Origin: Achromobacter sp. Root83
Lineage (GTDB): Bacteria; Pseudomonadota; Gammaproteobacteria; Burkholderiales; Burkholderiaceae_B
Reading direction: 5' to 3'
Assembly: GCF_001428845.1 (NCBI RefSeq)
Contig: NZ_LMIU01000022.1
Coordinates: forward strand, 124,001-188,000
DNA length: 64,000 nt
A program made the translations under genes and the position numbers. Position 1 is the first letter of the stretch; each line of letters starts with the position of its first letter. Below the pieces are notes generated by a model, which saw nothing but the letters and a program-made list of their open reading frames with translations, searched no databases and was not told where the DNA came from. Positions 32,899-41,535 of this stretch are shown one piece after another.

Positions 32899-33867
32899 AT
32901 GAACCGCAGAACCTTGATCAAGAGCATCGCGGCGCTGGCCCTGGCCCCGCTGGGCACGGCGGTGCGCGACGCCGCCGCGCGCGAAACGCCCTTGCGCGTC
33001 ATCGTGCCGTTTCCGCCGGGCGGCGGCACCGACGTGCTGGGCCGCGTGATCGCGGCGTCGCTGGAAGGCGCGCTGGACCGCCCGGTCATCGTGGAAAACA
33101 AGCCGGGCGCCAGCGGCATGCTGGGCGCGGACTACACCGCCAACGGCGCCAAGGACGGCAGCATGCTGCTGTTCGCCGGCCTGGTGCCCTCGGTGCGCTA
33201 CTACGCGCGCCCGCCGGAAGAGGTGCTCAAGCAGTTGACCCCGGTATGCCCGATCGCCCGTTCGCCGTACATGGTGGCCGTCAACAGCGACCTGCCCGCC
33301 AAGACATTGGGCGAGCTCGTCGCCCAGGCCAGGCGCGAGCCCAAGGGGCTGACGTTCGGCACGCCCGGCAACGCCACGCCCCAGCACCTGGCGACCGAAC
33401 TGCTGCAGGCCGCCTGCGGCATCGAAATGCTGCATGTGCCCTATCGCGGCACCGGTCCCATGATGACCGACCTGCTGGGCGGCCAGATCCAGGTGGTGGT
33501 CGCCACCGTGGCCGCCGTCGAACCCTATCTGAAGAGCGGTCGCCTGCGCGTGCTGGCCGTGACCAGCCCGCAGCGCCTGCCCAAGTATCCGGACCTGCCC
33601 ACCGTGGCGGAAAGCGGCTTTTCCGGCTTCTCGGCGCAGATCCAGTTTGGCACCTACTGCGCGGCCGGCACGCCCGAGGCCACGATTGCCGCGTTGAACC
33701 AGGGCATCAACCGCGCGCTCAAGACCGAGGCCGTGCACGCCAAGCTGGCCGAACAGGGCTTCGAGCCCACCGGGGGCACGCCGGCGCAGTTGCAGGAAGC
33801 GCTGCTGGCGGAAATCCGCGACGTGGCGGGACTGGTGCAGGCGGGCAAGGTGCGCGTGGACCTGTAG
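32899..33867 (+). CDS. Bug/TctC-family receptor
   Basis: This 322-aa periplasmic receptor begins MNRRTLIKSIAALALAPLGT, a signal peptide with a near twin-arginine start (RR, but no full TAT motif). RVIVPFPPGGGTDVLGRVIAA and RPVIVENKPGASG follow, the family signature. The ATG at 32899 is chosen because it starts the signal peptide and has GGAGACA upstream. It is the third gene of the DUF1185 unit and lies 132 bp upstream of the GntR gene. Confidence 0.92.
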   Translation: MNRRTLIKSIAALALAPLGTAVRDAAARETPLRVIVPFPPGGGTDVLGRVIAASLEGALDRPVIVENKPGASGMLGADYTANGAKDGSMLLFAGLVPSVRYYARPPEEVLKQLTPVCPIARSPYMVAVNSDLPAKTLGELVAQARREPKGLTFGTPGNATPQHLATELLQAACGIEMLHVPYRGTGPMMTDLLGGQIQVVVATVAAVEPYLKSGRLRVLAVTSPQRLPKYPDLPTVAESGFSGFSAQIQFGTYCAAGTPEATIAALNQGINRALKTEAVHAKLAEQGFEPTGGTPAQLQEALLAEIRDVAGLVQAGKVRVDL

Positions 33868-33925
33868 GGAAGCAGCGCGGGACGCGGTCGTCCCCGCGCT
33901 TGCGCCGCCACCCCGAGCGGGGTAA

Positions 33926-33998
33926 ATTGTTGACAATCTGGCGCCCAGAGGCGCCTTATTCCGATTATTTCCATCAAAACCGGATAGATTGTTGACAC
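33926..33998 (+). promoter_or_regulatory. GntR promoter with repeated ATTGTTGACA operator-like sites
   Basis: ATTGT-TG-ACAAT (33926-33937) is a near-perfect palindrome, and ATTGTTGACA recurs at 33988-33997 directly before the GntR ATG. FadR/FCD-type GntR proteins bind short GT...AC palindromes of this kind. Between the two copies lies a GGCGCC-CAGA-GGCGCC hairpin followed by TTATT (33940-33960). Autoregulation is inferred. Confidence 0.55.
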
Positions 33999-33999
33999 C

Positions 34000-34710
34000 A
34001 TGAGCAAAGTGCTGACCCTGCCGGGTACCCCACCGGGCGACGGCGAGACGCTTTCGGACCATATTTTCCGGAAGATCCAGTCCGCCATCGTCAAAGGCGA
34101 GATCGCCCCGGGCAGCAAGATCTCCGAGCCGGAACTGGCGCGCATCCATGGCGTCAGCCGGGGCCCGCTGCGCGAGGCCCTGCATCGGCTGGAAGGCCAG
34201 AAGCTGCTGGTCCGCGTGCCGCATGCCGGCGCGCGCGTCGTGTCGCTGTCGCGGCAGGAACTGTCCGAACTCTACGAGATCCGCGAATCGCTGGAAGGCA
34301 TGGCCTGCCGGCTGGCCGCCGAACGCATGCCCCCGGCGGAAATCACCGAACTGCGCGGCGTGCTGGAAGCGCACGAGCGCGACGAGGCCTTCCAGGCGGG
34401 CCTGGGCTACTACCAGCAGGAAGGCGACTACGATTTCCACTACCGCATCGTCAAGGGCAGCGGCAACCAGATGCTGTTCCGCATGCTGTGCGACGAGCTC
34501 TACCAACTGGCGCGCATGTACCGCATCCAGTATTCGACGACGCCCAACCGCCCCCGGCAGGCTTATGCCGAACACCACCGCATTCTTGACGCCATCGCCG
34601 ACGGCGACGGCGAGTTGGCCGAAATCCTGATGCGCCGCCACATCCGCGCATCCCGCATCAACATCGAACAACAGATCGCGCAGGGCAGCCTGCAGCGCAC
34701 GGAGGCATGA
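34000..34710 (+). CDS. GntR-family (FCD) transcriptional regulator
   Basis: This 236-aa protein has an N-terminal winged helix (LSDHIFRKIQSAIVKGEIAPG, then GVSRGPLREALHRLE) and an all-helical FCD ligand domain (LYEIRESLEGMACRLAAERM) with His residues that usually bind a metal and a carboxylate. Its stop overlaps the acnD start, so it is cotranscribed with acnD and prpF. GntR-acnD-prpF order is common in Bordetella-like genomes; it presumably senses a methylcitrate-pathway intermediate. Confidence 0.9.
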   Translation: MSKVLTLPGTPPGDGETLSDHIFRKIQSAIVKGEIAPGSKISEPELARIHGVSRGPLREALHRLEGQKLLVRVPHAGARVVSLSRQELSELYEIRESLEGMACRLAAERMPPAEITELRGVLEAHERDEAFQAGLGYYQQEGDYDFHYRIVKGSGNQMLFRMLCDELYQLARMYRIQYSTTPNRPRQAYAEHHRILDAIADGDGELAEILMRRHIRASRINIEQQIAQGSLQRTEA

Positions 34711-37328
34711 TGAACCAGTCGTACCGCAAGACCCTGCCGGGCACCCGCCTGGACTACTTCGACGCCCGCGCGGCCGTGGAGGCCATCGCCCCCGGCGCCT
34801 ATGACGGCCTGCCCTACACCTCGCGCGTCCTGGCCGAAAACCTGGTCCGCCGTTGCGACCCGGCGATGCTGACCGACGCGCTCAAGCAGCTCATCGAACG
34901 CCGCCGCGACCTGGACTTTCCGTGGTTCCCCGCGCGCGTGGTGTGCCATGACATCCTGGGCCAGACCGCGCTGGTGGACCTGGCCGGCCTGCGCGACGCC
35001 ATCGCCGAGAAAGGCGGCGATCCCGCCAAGGTCAACCCCGTGGTGCCGGTGCAGTTGATCGTCGACCACTCGCTGGCCGTGGAATTCGACGGCAACGATC
35101 CCGACGCCTTCGCCAAGAACCGCGCCGTCGAAGACCGCCGCAACGAAGACCGCTTCCATTTCATCGACTGGACCAAGCAGGCCTTCGAGAACATCGAGGT
35201 CGTGCCCCCGGGCAACGGCATCATGCACCAGATCAACCTGGAGCGGATGTCGCCCGTGATCTACACGCAGGACGGCGTGGCCTTCCCGGACACGCTGGTG
35301 GGCACCGACAGCCACACCCCGCACGTGGACGCGCTGGGCGTCATCGCCATCGGCGTGGGCGGCCTGGAAGCCGAAAACGTCATGCTGGGCCGCGCGTCGT
35401 GGATGCGCCTGCCCGACATCGTCGGCGTGGAACTGAGCGGCCGCGCCCAGCCCGGCATCACCGCCACCGACATCGTACTGACCCTGACCGAATTCCTGCG
35501 CAAGGAAAAGGTCGTCGGCGCGTACCTGGAGTTCTACGGCGAGGGCGCCTCCAGCCTGACGCTGGGCGACCGCGCCACCATCTCGAACATGGCGCCCGAA
35601 TACGGCGCCACGGCCGCGATGTTCTCGATCGACCAGCAAACCATCGACTACCTCCGCCTGACCGGCCGCGAGGACGAACAGATCGCGCTGGTGGAAACCT
35701 ATGCCAAGATCGCGGGCCTGTGGTCCGACAGCCTGGCCACCGCTGAATACGAGCGCGTGCTGCGCTTTGACCTGTCGACCGTGGTGCGCACGCTGGCCGG
35801 CCCGTCCAACCCGCATCGCCGGCTGCCGGTGTCCGACCTGGCCGAACGCGGTATATCTGGCGTCGTCGAAAACGAACCCGGCCGGATGCCGGATGGCGCC
35901 GTCATCATCGCCGCCATCACCAGCTGCACCAACACCAGCAACCCGCGCAACGTCATCGCGGCGGGCCTCTTGGCGCGCAACGCCAACCGCGCGGGCCTGG
36001 CCCGCAAGCCCTGGGTGAAGAGCTCGCTGGCGCCGGGATCGAAGGCCGTGCAGCTCTACCTGGACGAAGCCGGCCTGACCGAAGACCTGGAAAAGCTGGG
36101 CTTCGGCGTGGTGGCGTTTGCCTGTACCACGTGCAACGGCATGTCCGGCGCGCTGGACCCCGTGATCCAGCAGGAAATCATCGACCGCGATCTTTACGCC
36201 ACCGCCGTGCTTTCCGGCAACCGCAACTTCGACGGCCGCATCCACCCCTACGCCAAGCAGGCCTTCCTGGCCTCGCCGCCGCTGGTCGTGGCCTACGCCA
36301 TCGCCGGCACCATCCGCTTCGACATCGAACGCGATGTGCTGGGCGTCGCCGCCGACGGCCGCGAGATCCGCCTGAAGGACATCTGGCCCAGCGACGAAGA
36401 GATCGACGCCATGGTCAAGTCGGCGGTCAAGCCCGAGCAGTTCCGCAAGGTCTATGCCCCGATGTTCGGCATCAAGGACGACCGCAACAGCGCCGTCAGC
36501 CCGCTGTACGACTGGCGCCCGCAAAGCACCTATATCCGCCGCCCGCCGTACTGGGAAGGCGCGCTGGCCGGCGAACGCACGCTGCGCGGCATGCTGCCGC
36601 TGGCCGTGCTGGGCGACAACATCACCACCGACCATCTGTCGCCATCCAACGCCATCCTGCTGGACAGCGCCGCCGGCGAATACCTGGACAAGATGGGCCT
36701 GCCCGAAGAGGACTTCAACTCCTACGCCACGCACCGCGGCGATCACCTGACCGCGCAGCGCGCCACCTTCGCCAATCCCAAGCTGTTCAACGAAATGGTG
36801 AAGAGCGCCGACGGCACGGTCACGCAGGGCTCGCTGGCGCGTGTGGAGCCCGAAGGCCAGGTCATGCGTATGTGGGAAGCCATCGAAACCTACATGGAAC
36901 GCAAGCAGCCCCTGATCATCGTTGCCGGCGCCGACTACGGCCAGGGATCGTCGCGCGACTGGGCCGCCAAGGGCGTGCGCCTGGCCGGCGTGGAAGCCAT
37001 CGCCGCCGAAGGCTTCGAGCGCATCCACCGCACCAACCTGATCGGCATGGGCGTGCTGCCGCTGGAATTCAAGCCGGGCGTGAACCGCAAGATGCTGGGC
37101 CTGGACGGCACCGAAAGCTACGACGTCATCGGCGAACGCAAGCCGCGCGCCGACCTGACGCTGGTGATCCACCGCCGCGACGGCCAGACCGTTGAAGTCC
37201 CCGTGACCTGCCGCCTGGACACCGCCGAAGAAGTCTCGATCTACGAGGCCGGCGGCGTGCTGCAGCGCTTTGCCCAGGATTTCCTGGAAGCCGAATCCGT
37301 ATCGGGCGCCGGCAAGCTGGCCGGCTGA
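34707..37328 (+). CDS. acnD: Fe/S-dependent 2-methylisocitrate dehydratase AcnD
   Basis: This 873-aa aconitase-superfamily enzyme has the large-subunit domains first and the swivel domain last (LGDNITTDHLSPSNAI, GADYGQGSSRDWAAKG). The 4Fe-4S cysteines are in TSCTNTSNP and CTTCNGMSG. TDSHTPHVDALG is conserved. AcnD, not AcnA, is indicated by length and by the prpF gene downstream. It dehydrates 2-methylcitrate to a methylaconitate isomer that PrpF converts for further use. The double ATG at 34707/34710 follows GGAGG; the first overlaps the GntR stop. Confidence 0.93.
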   Translation: MMNQSYRKTLPGTRLDYFDARAAVEAIAPGAYDGLPYTSRVLAENLVRRCDPAMLTDALKQLIERRRDLDFPWFPARVVCHDILGQTALVDLAGLRDAIAEKGGDPAKVNPVVPVQLIVDHSLAVEFDGNDPDAFAKNRAVEDRRNEDRFHFIDWTKQAFENIEVVPPGNGIMHQINLERMSPVIYTQDGVAFPDTLVGTDSHTPHVDALGVIAIGVGGLEAENVMLGRASWMRLPDIVGVELSGRAQPGITATDIVLTLTEFLRKEKVVGAYLEFYGEGASSLTLGDRATISNMAPEYGATAAMFSIDQQTIDYLRLTGREDEQIALVETYAKIAGLWSDSLATAEYERVLRFDLSTVVRTLAGPSNPHRRLPVSDLAERGISGVVENEPGRMPDGAVIIAAITSCTNTSNPRNVIAAGLLARNANRAGLARKPWVKSSLAPGSKAVQLYLDEAGLTEDLEKLGFGVVAFACTTCNGMSGALDPVIQQEIIDRDLYATAVLSGNRNFDGRIHPYAKQAFLASPPLVVAYAIAGTIRFDIERDVLGVAADGREIRLKDIWPSDEEIDAMVKSAVKPEQFRKVYAPMFGIKDDRNSAVSPLYDWRPQSTYIRRPPYWEGALAGERTLRGMLPLAVLGDNITTDHLSPSNAILLDSAAGEYLDKMGLPEEDFNSYATHRGDHLTAQRATFANPKLFNEMVKSADGTVTQGSLARVEPEGQVMRMWEAIETYMERKQPLIIVAGADYGQGSSRDWAAKGVRLAGVEAIAAEGFERIHRTNLIGMGVLPLEFKPGVNRKMLGLDGTESYDVIGERKPRADLTLVIHRRDGQTVEVPVTCRLDTAEEVSIYEAGGVLQRFAQDFLEAESVSGAGKLAG

Positions 37329-37399
37329 TCCGCCTTACATGTCATGACAGGCGGGCGCCGCGCGCCCGCCCCCCACCTTCCGCACATCAGGACTGCCCC

Positions 37400-38584
37400 A
37401 TGGCCCATGCTCCCCAGACCAAGATTGCCGCCACCTACATGCGCGGCGGCACCAGCAAAGGCGTGTTCTTCAAGCTCGACGACCTGCCCGAATCGGCGCG
37501 CACGCCCGGCGCCGCGCGCGACGCGCTGCTGTTGCGCGTCCTCGGCAGCCCCGACCCCTACGGCAAGCAGATCGACGGCATGGGCGCCGCCACGTCCAGC
37601 ACCAGCAAGACCGTCATCGTCGGCAAAAGCACCCGCCCGGATCACGACGTGGATTACCTGTTCGGGCAGGTCTCCATCGATCAGCCTTTCGTGGACTGGA
37701 GCGGTAACTGCGGCAACCTGTCGGCCGCGGTCGGCCCGTTCGCCATCACGAACGGCCTGGTCGACGCGGCCCGCATTCCGCAGGACGGCATCGCCATCGT
37801 GAGGATCTGGCAGGCGAACATCAAGAAGACCATCATCGCGCACGTGCCCATCACGGGCGGCGCGGTGCAGGAAACCGGCGACTTCGAACTGGATGGCGTG
37901 ACCTTCCCCGCCGCCGAGCTGCGCCTGGAATTCATGGACCCCGCCGAAGAAGGCGAAGGCGGCTCCATGTTCCCCACCGGCAAGCTGGTGGACGACCTGG
38001 AGGTGCCGGGCGTGGGCACATTCAAGGCCACCATGATCAACTCCGGCATTCCCACGATCTTCCTGGAAGCCTCGGCCCTGGGCTACACCGGCGCGGAACT
38101 GCAGGACGACATCAACGGCGACGCCGCCGCGCTGGCGCGCTTCGAAACGATCCGCGCGCACGGCGCGCTGCGCATGGGGCTGATCAAGAACCTCGAAGAG
38201 GCCGCCAGCCGCCAGCACACCCCCAAGGTCGCCTTCGTGGCCCCGCCCAAGGAATACGTGTCGTCCAGCGGCAAGAAGATCGGAACCGCCGACATCGACG
38301 TGCTGGTGCGCGCGCTGTCCATGGGCAAGCTGCATCACGCCATGATGGGCACGGCATCGGTGGCCATCGCCACCGCGGCAGCGGTGCCCGGCACGCTGGT
38401 CAACCTGGCCGCCGGCGGCGCCGAACGCGACAACGTCTGCTTCGGCCATCCGTCGGGCACCCTGCGCGTGGGCGCCCAGGCCCAACTGGTGGATGGCGAA
38501 TGGAAGGTCACCAAGGCCATCATGAGCCGCAGCGCGCGTGTGCTGATGGAAGGCCGCGTACACGTGCCGCGCGTGGGGTTCTGA
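37400..38584 (+). CDS. prpF: 2-methylaconitate cis-trans isomerase PrpF
   Basis: This 394-aa protein of the diaminopimelate-epimerase-like fold has MRGGTSKGVFFK near the start, KTVIVGKSTRPD with a conserved Lys, and DWSGNCGNLSAAVGPF with the conserved Cys used in proton transfer. It converts the product of AcnD to the isomer that AcnB can hydrate in the 2-methylcitrate cycle of propionate breakdown. It lies 71 bp after acnD. A hairpin with a T-rich tail follows, so the operon seems to end here; prpB and prpC are not in the window. Confidence 0.93.
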   Translation: MAHAPQTKIAATYMRGGTSKGVFFKLDDLPESARTPGAARDALLLRVLGSPDPYGKQIDGMGAATSSTSKTVIVGKSTRPDHDVDYLFGQVSIDQPFVDWSGNCGNLSAAVGPFAITNGLVDAARIPQDGIAIVRIWQANIKKTIIAHVPITGGAVQETGDFELDGVTFPAAELRLEFMDPAEEGEGGSMFPTGKLVDDLEVPGVGTFKATMINSGIPTIFLEASALGYTGAELQDDINGDAAALARFETIRAHGALRMGLIKNLEEAASRQHTPKVAFVAPPKEYVSSSGKKIGTADIDVLVRALSMGKLHHAMMGTASVAIATAAAVPGTLVNLAAGGAERDNVCFGHPSGTLRVGAQAQLVDGEWKVTKAIMSRSARVLMEGRVHVPRVGF

Positions 38585-38640
38585 CCGGGGCGCGTCAACG
38601 CGCGCACCGCGTTTTCCAGGGGTTTCAAGCCGATTTTGTG

Positions 38641-38671
38641 AATTGCGAGCCGCGAGCAAAGGCTCGCAATT
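38641..38671 (+). terminator. Hairpin terminator after prpF
   Basis: AATTGCGAGC and GCTCGCAATT pair perfectly over 10 bp with an 11-base loop, and TTACATTTT follows. It lies 57 bp after the prpF stop and before the symporter leader. Confidence 0.65.
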
Positions 38672-39205
38672 TACATTTTCGGACCGGGCTCAGGGGCTTG
38701 AACACTAGACGCCGTCCGCGTCCGCCCCTATACTTAACAGATGTTGTAATTCATCACCGGACCCCACCGATGCTCAGTCATCGGGGGCACCCGTCACACG
38801 GTCGCGCACAGCGGCCCGGCGCCTGCGCCGAAACACCACAACCCAGCCCCAGGCCCCACTGCCGGCGGCTGCGGAACAAACCCCTGCTTACCCGGCAGGA
38901 ACATTGCTCACCGCATTGAGCCCGTCTGCGTCAACGGCACCCGTGTCCGCGACGCCTGGGCCCTATGCCGCGGCAAGGCACCAATACGGTGTGTCTTGTG
39001 TCTGTCCGCTCCGGGCTGCCATCCCCTGCCCGGCCGGACAGGCACGCGATCGCGCGCTCGAAACGAAAACAATGCGTCCGCGATCCACTGGTGTTTCGCC
39101 CGCGCCATGGGAAGGCCCGCCGCCCATCGCACCCCGCGGAAACGGCGACCACGCAGCCACGGCCCCTTGGGCTGACGCGGCTGTCGAGGAGTAAGGACCC
39201 ACAAG
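38672..39205 (+). promoter_or_regulatory. Long gene-free leader of the sodium:solute symporter gene
   Basis: No protein-like frame is seen. TATACT at 38729-38734 may be a -10 box, overlapped by TTAACAGATGTTGTAA (38734-38749), which has AACA-GA-TGTT symmetry and could be an operator. Downstream, CCGATG-CTCAGT-CATCGG near 38767-38785 and several GC-rich arms suggest a structured leader of over 450 bases. No known riboswitch consensus was recognised. Confidence 0.4.
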
Positions 39206-40897
39206 ATGCAAGAGACAGTTTTCTTCCAGTTATCGGCGACCACCGCCATCCTGTTGCTCGCCGGCTTCTACGGCGCCACGTTCCTCATGTCGCTGTTCAT
39301 CGGCCAGAAGAACGAGAATGTCGACGGCTACATGGTGTCCAACAACGCGGTCGGCTTCGGCCTGTCGACCGCCAGCATGATCGCCACCTGGATCTGGGCC
39401 GCCTCGTTCTATGCCAGCGCCACGTCCGGCTTCAAGTACGGCCTGTCAGGCCCGCTGCACTATGGCTTCTGGGGCGCCCTGATGATTCTCTTCATCTATC
39501 CCTTCGGCAAACGCTTCCGGCAACTGGCGCCCAAGGCGCACACGCTGGCCGAAGTGATCCATGCGCGCCACGGCGCGTCCAGCCAGATGATCATGGCGGT
39601 ATCGAACATCGTGGGCAGTTGCATCAGCCTGATGGTGAACTTCACCGCGGCGGGCGCGCTGGTGTCCATACTCAGCCCGCTCAGCTTCATCCAGGGCGTG
39701 CTGATCGCCGGACTGGGCGTGCTGTCCTATACGTTGTGGTCGGGCTTCCGGACATCGGTCATGACCGACTTCGCGCAGCTCACCGCGATGATCATCGCGG
39801 CCGTCATCATCATCCCGCTGATCTTCTTCAATGCCGGCGGCCCGGACGTGCTGCAGGCCAACATGTGGCGCCTGAACAGCGATCAGGCCGACTTCTATTC
39901 CACCAAGGCCATCATGGAGCAGGGCGCGCCCTACTTCGTTGCGGTGCTGGCCTACGCGATCGGCAACCAGACCATCGCCCAGCGCCTGTTCGCCGTGCGC
40001 GAAGACCTGATCAAGCCCACCTTCCTGACCGCCACGGTCGGCTATGGCGCCGTGGTGATCGGCTTGGGCATGCTGGGCCTGCTGGCTCTGTTCGTCGGGC
40101 TGGAGCCCGCCAATGGCGACCTGAACAACATCATTCCGCAGATGGCTTCGACCTATCTGCCACCCTTCGGCATCGCGCTGTTCTTCCTGCTGGTCGTGGG
40201 CTCGCTCTCGTCCACCGCCGACTCCGACCTGGCCGCGCTGTCCGCCATCGTCATGACCGACGTCTACGCCAAGAACATCGCCCGCGGCCGCCCGGACCCG
40301 CGGCGCATGCTGTGGTGGGGCCGCGCCACCATGATCATCGCCACGATGATCGGCGTCATTTTCGCCAGCCTGCGCCTGGATATCCTGGTCATGCTGGTGT
40401 TCGTCGGCGCGCTGTGGGGCGCCATCGTCTTCCCGGTGATCGCCAGCTTCTACTGGGACCGCGTCAGCAACCGGGCCTTCGTCTGCTCCGTGCTGTCGGC
40501 GGTGGTGCTGTTCACCATCGTGCGATTCGAGCTTGTGCCGATCCAGGGCGCCGTGGCCTTCTTCTTCGAGCTCTTTTCCGCCATCGGCGGCGCCGTGGTC
40601 CTCGGGCTCATGGCGTTCGGCTTCCTTGGGCGCCGCATCGCGATCGCCGTCGGCGCGATTACCTTTGCCGTCCTGCTGCCCTTTTTCATCGGCACGCTGC
40701 GCGACTACATCGTGCTGATGGGATCGCTGACCGCCTACGGCGTCAGCGCGACCGTCTGCGTGGCCTTGAGCCTGCGCAATCCGCAGCGCTTCGACTTCGG
40801 CCTGCTGGCCGAGCGCGTCACGTCGTTCCACCGCGAGCAGCAGGCCGTCTCGAAACCGCAGGCGGGCAACCCCGTCGTGGAACCGGTCAAAGCTTGA
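39206..40897 (+). CDS. Sodium:solute symporter (SSS family)
   Basis: This 563-aa inner-membrane transporter has about 13 hydrophobic helices. SSS features are WIWAASFYASATSGFKYGL early and SSTADSDLAALSAIVMTD in the region that holds the Na+ site. The sequence is closest in feel to the urea/amide- or carboxylate-type branch, but the substrate cannot be assigned. AAGGACCCACAAG precedes the ATG. A 40-aa membrane protein follows 32 bp later and is probably its small subunit. Confidence 0.9.
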   Translation: MQETVFFQLSATTAILLLAGFYGATFLMSLFIGQKNENVDGYMVSNNAVGFGLSTASMIATWIWAASFYASATSGFKYGLSGPLHYGFWGALMILFIYPFGKRFRQLAPKAHTLAEVIHARHGASSQMIMAVSNIVGSCISLMVNFTAAGALVSILSPLSFIQGVLIAGLGVLSYTLWSGFRTSVMTDFAQLTAMIIAAVIIIPLIFFNAGGPDVLQANMWRLNSDQADFYSTKAIMEQGAPYFVAVLAYAIGNQTIAQRLFAVREDLIKPTFLTATVGYGAVVIGLGMLGLLALFVGLEPANGDLNNIIPQMASTYLPPFGIALFFLLVVGSLSSTADSDLAALSAIVMTDVYAKNIARGRPDPRRMLWWGRATMIIATMIGVIFASLRLDILVMLVFVGALWGAIVFPVIASFYWDRVSNRAFVCSVLSAVVLFTIVRFELVPIQGAVAFFFELFSAIGGAVVLGLMAFGFLGRRIAIAVGAITFAVLLPFFIGTLRDYIVLMGSLTAYGVSATVCVALSLRNPQRFDFGLLAERVTSFHREQQAVSKPQAGNPVVEPVKA

Positions 40898-40929
40898 TTG
40901 CCCGCCCCCCCACACACCAGGAGATTGAT

Positions 40930-41052
40930 ATGTTGTTGACCGCTTACTTTCTGATCTGGCCGGCGATATCCGCCGCCATTCTGGCGATCCTGTGCGTAAC
41001 GCTGTGGAAGGACATTCGCGCCGCCCGGCGCGGCGGACAGTCGATGATCTGA
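40930..41052 (+). CDS. Putative transporter small subunit, 40 aa
   Basis: The sequence starts MLLTAYFLIWPAISAAIL, has one membrane helix (about residues 4-27), then a basic tail LWKDIRAARRGG. It is preceded by AGGAGATTGAT, a strong ribosome site. Very short proteins of this pattern (LIWP in the helix, Arg-rich tail) are known beside SSS-type symporters and are called transporter small subunits. It is easily missed by gene callers because of its length. The role is probably assembly or modulation of the symporter (inference). Confidence 0.8.
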   Translation: MLLTAYFLIWPAISAAILAILCVTLWKDIRAARRGGQSMI

Positions 41053-41093
41053 ACCGGCGCGGTGGCCTGTCTGGGCGGGCCACTGCGCCGGCG

Positions 41094-41531
41094 TCACGAC
41101 GGCGCTGCTGCGTTCCCCAACACCTTCAACAACGCCACGCCCGCCGCCACGATATTTCCGTCCACGCTCAGCTCGCCTTGCATGAACACCAGGCTGGACG
41201 TGGCGCGCACCATGCGCCCCCGCGCCTCCAGGAACTGGCCCGCGCGCGCGGCCGCCAGGAAATGCGTGTCAAGCTGCACGGTCACGCAGGCGCGCCGCGC
41301 AAGCGCTTCCCATGCGATGGCGCTGAGCGAGTGATCCAGCAGCGCGGTCAGCAGTCCGCCGTGCACCACACCCGCGGGATTCAGGTGTTCTTCCGTCGCC
41401 AGCAGGCCATACGCCCAGCCGTCCGCTTCCTTGCGGGCCCACAACGGGCCGATCAGCCCCGCGAATCCGGGCAGCAACTTCTGCCGCCATCCGTCCGCGC
41501 CGAGCGATTCGAGTGTCGGCATCGTGTTCAT
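41094..41531 (-). CDS. PaaI-like hotdog-fold thioesterase
   Basis: This 145-aa enzyme has the motif HLNPAGVVHGGLLTALLDHSLS, the HGG-containing helix of PaaI/YbgC-type acyl-CoA thioesterases. The ATG at 41531 is 4 bp after the IclR stop; a longer frame upstream overlaps the IclR gene and is unlikely. It would hydrolyse a dead-end acyl-CoA from the divergently encoded ligase pathway. The ribosome site is weak, so translation may depend on coupling to iclR. Confidence 0.85.
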   Translation of the reverse strand: MNTMPTLESLGADGWRQKLLPGFAGLIGPLWARKEADGWAYGLLATEEHLNPAGVVHGGLLTALLDHSLSAIAWEALARRACVTVQLDTHFLAAARAGQFLEARGRMVRATSSLVFMQGELSVDGNIVAAGVALLKVLGNAAAPS

Positions 41532-41535
41532 GGGA

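Noticed and set aside
32020..34671. 883-codon open frame antisense to the hydrolase, Bug and GntR genes
   Set aside because: It crosses three recognised genes and two intergenic regions; the product is low-complexity and not protein-like.
34563..37172. 869-codon open frame antisense to acnD
   Set aside because: It is rich in His, Gln, Asp and Val as expected for the antisense of high-GC coding DNA, matches no family, and lies fully under a well-supported gene.
38767..39150. Guanidine or similar riboswitch in the symporter leader
   Set aside because: Hairpins are present but I could not match the loop and pairing pattern of any riboswitch class.
38904..39194. Possible 96-aa protein in the symporter leader
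   Set aside because: Proline- and alanine-rich with no ribosome site and no domain; more likely non-coding leader.
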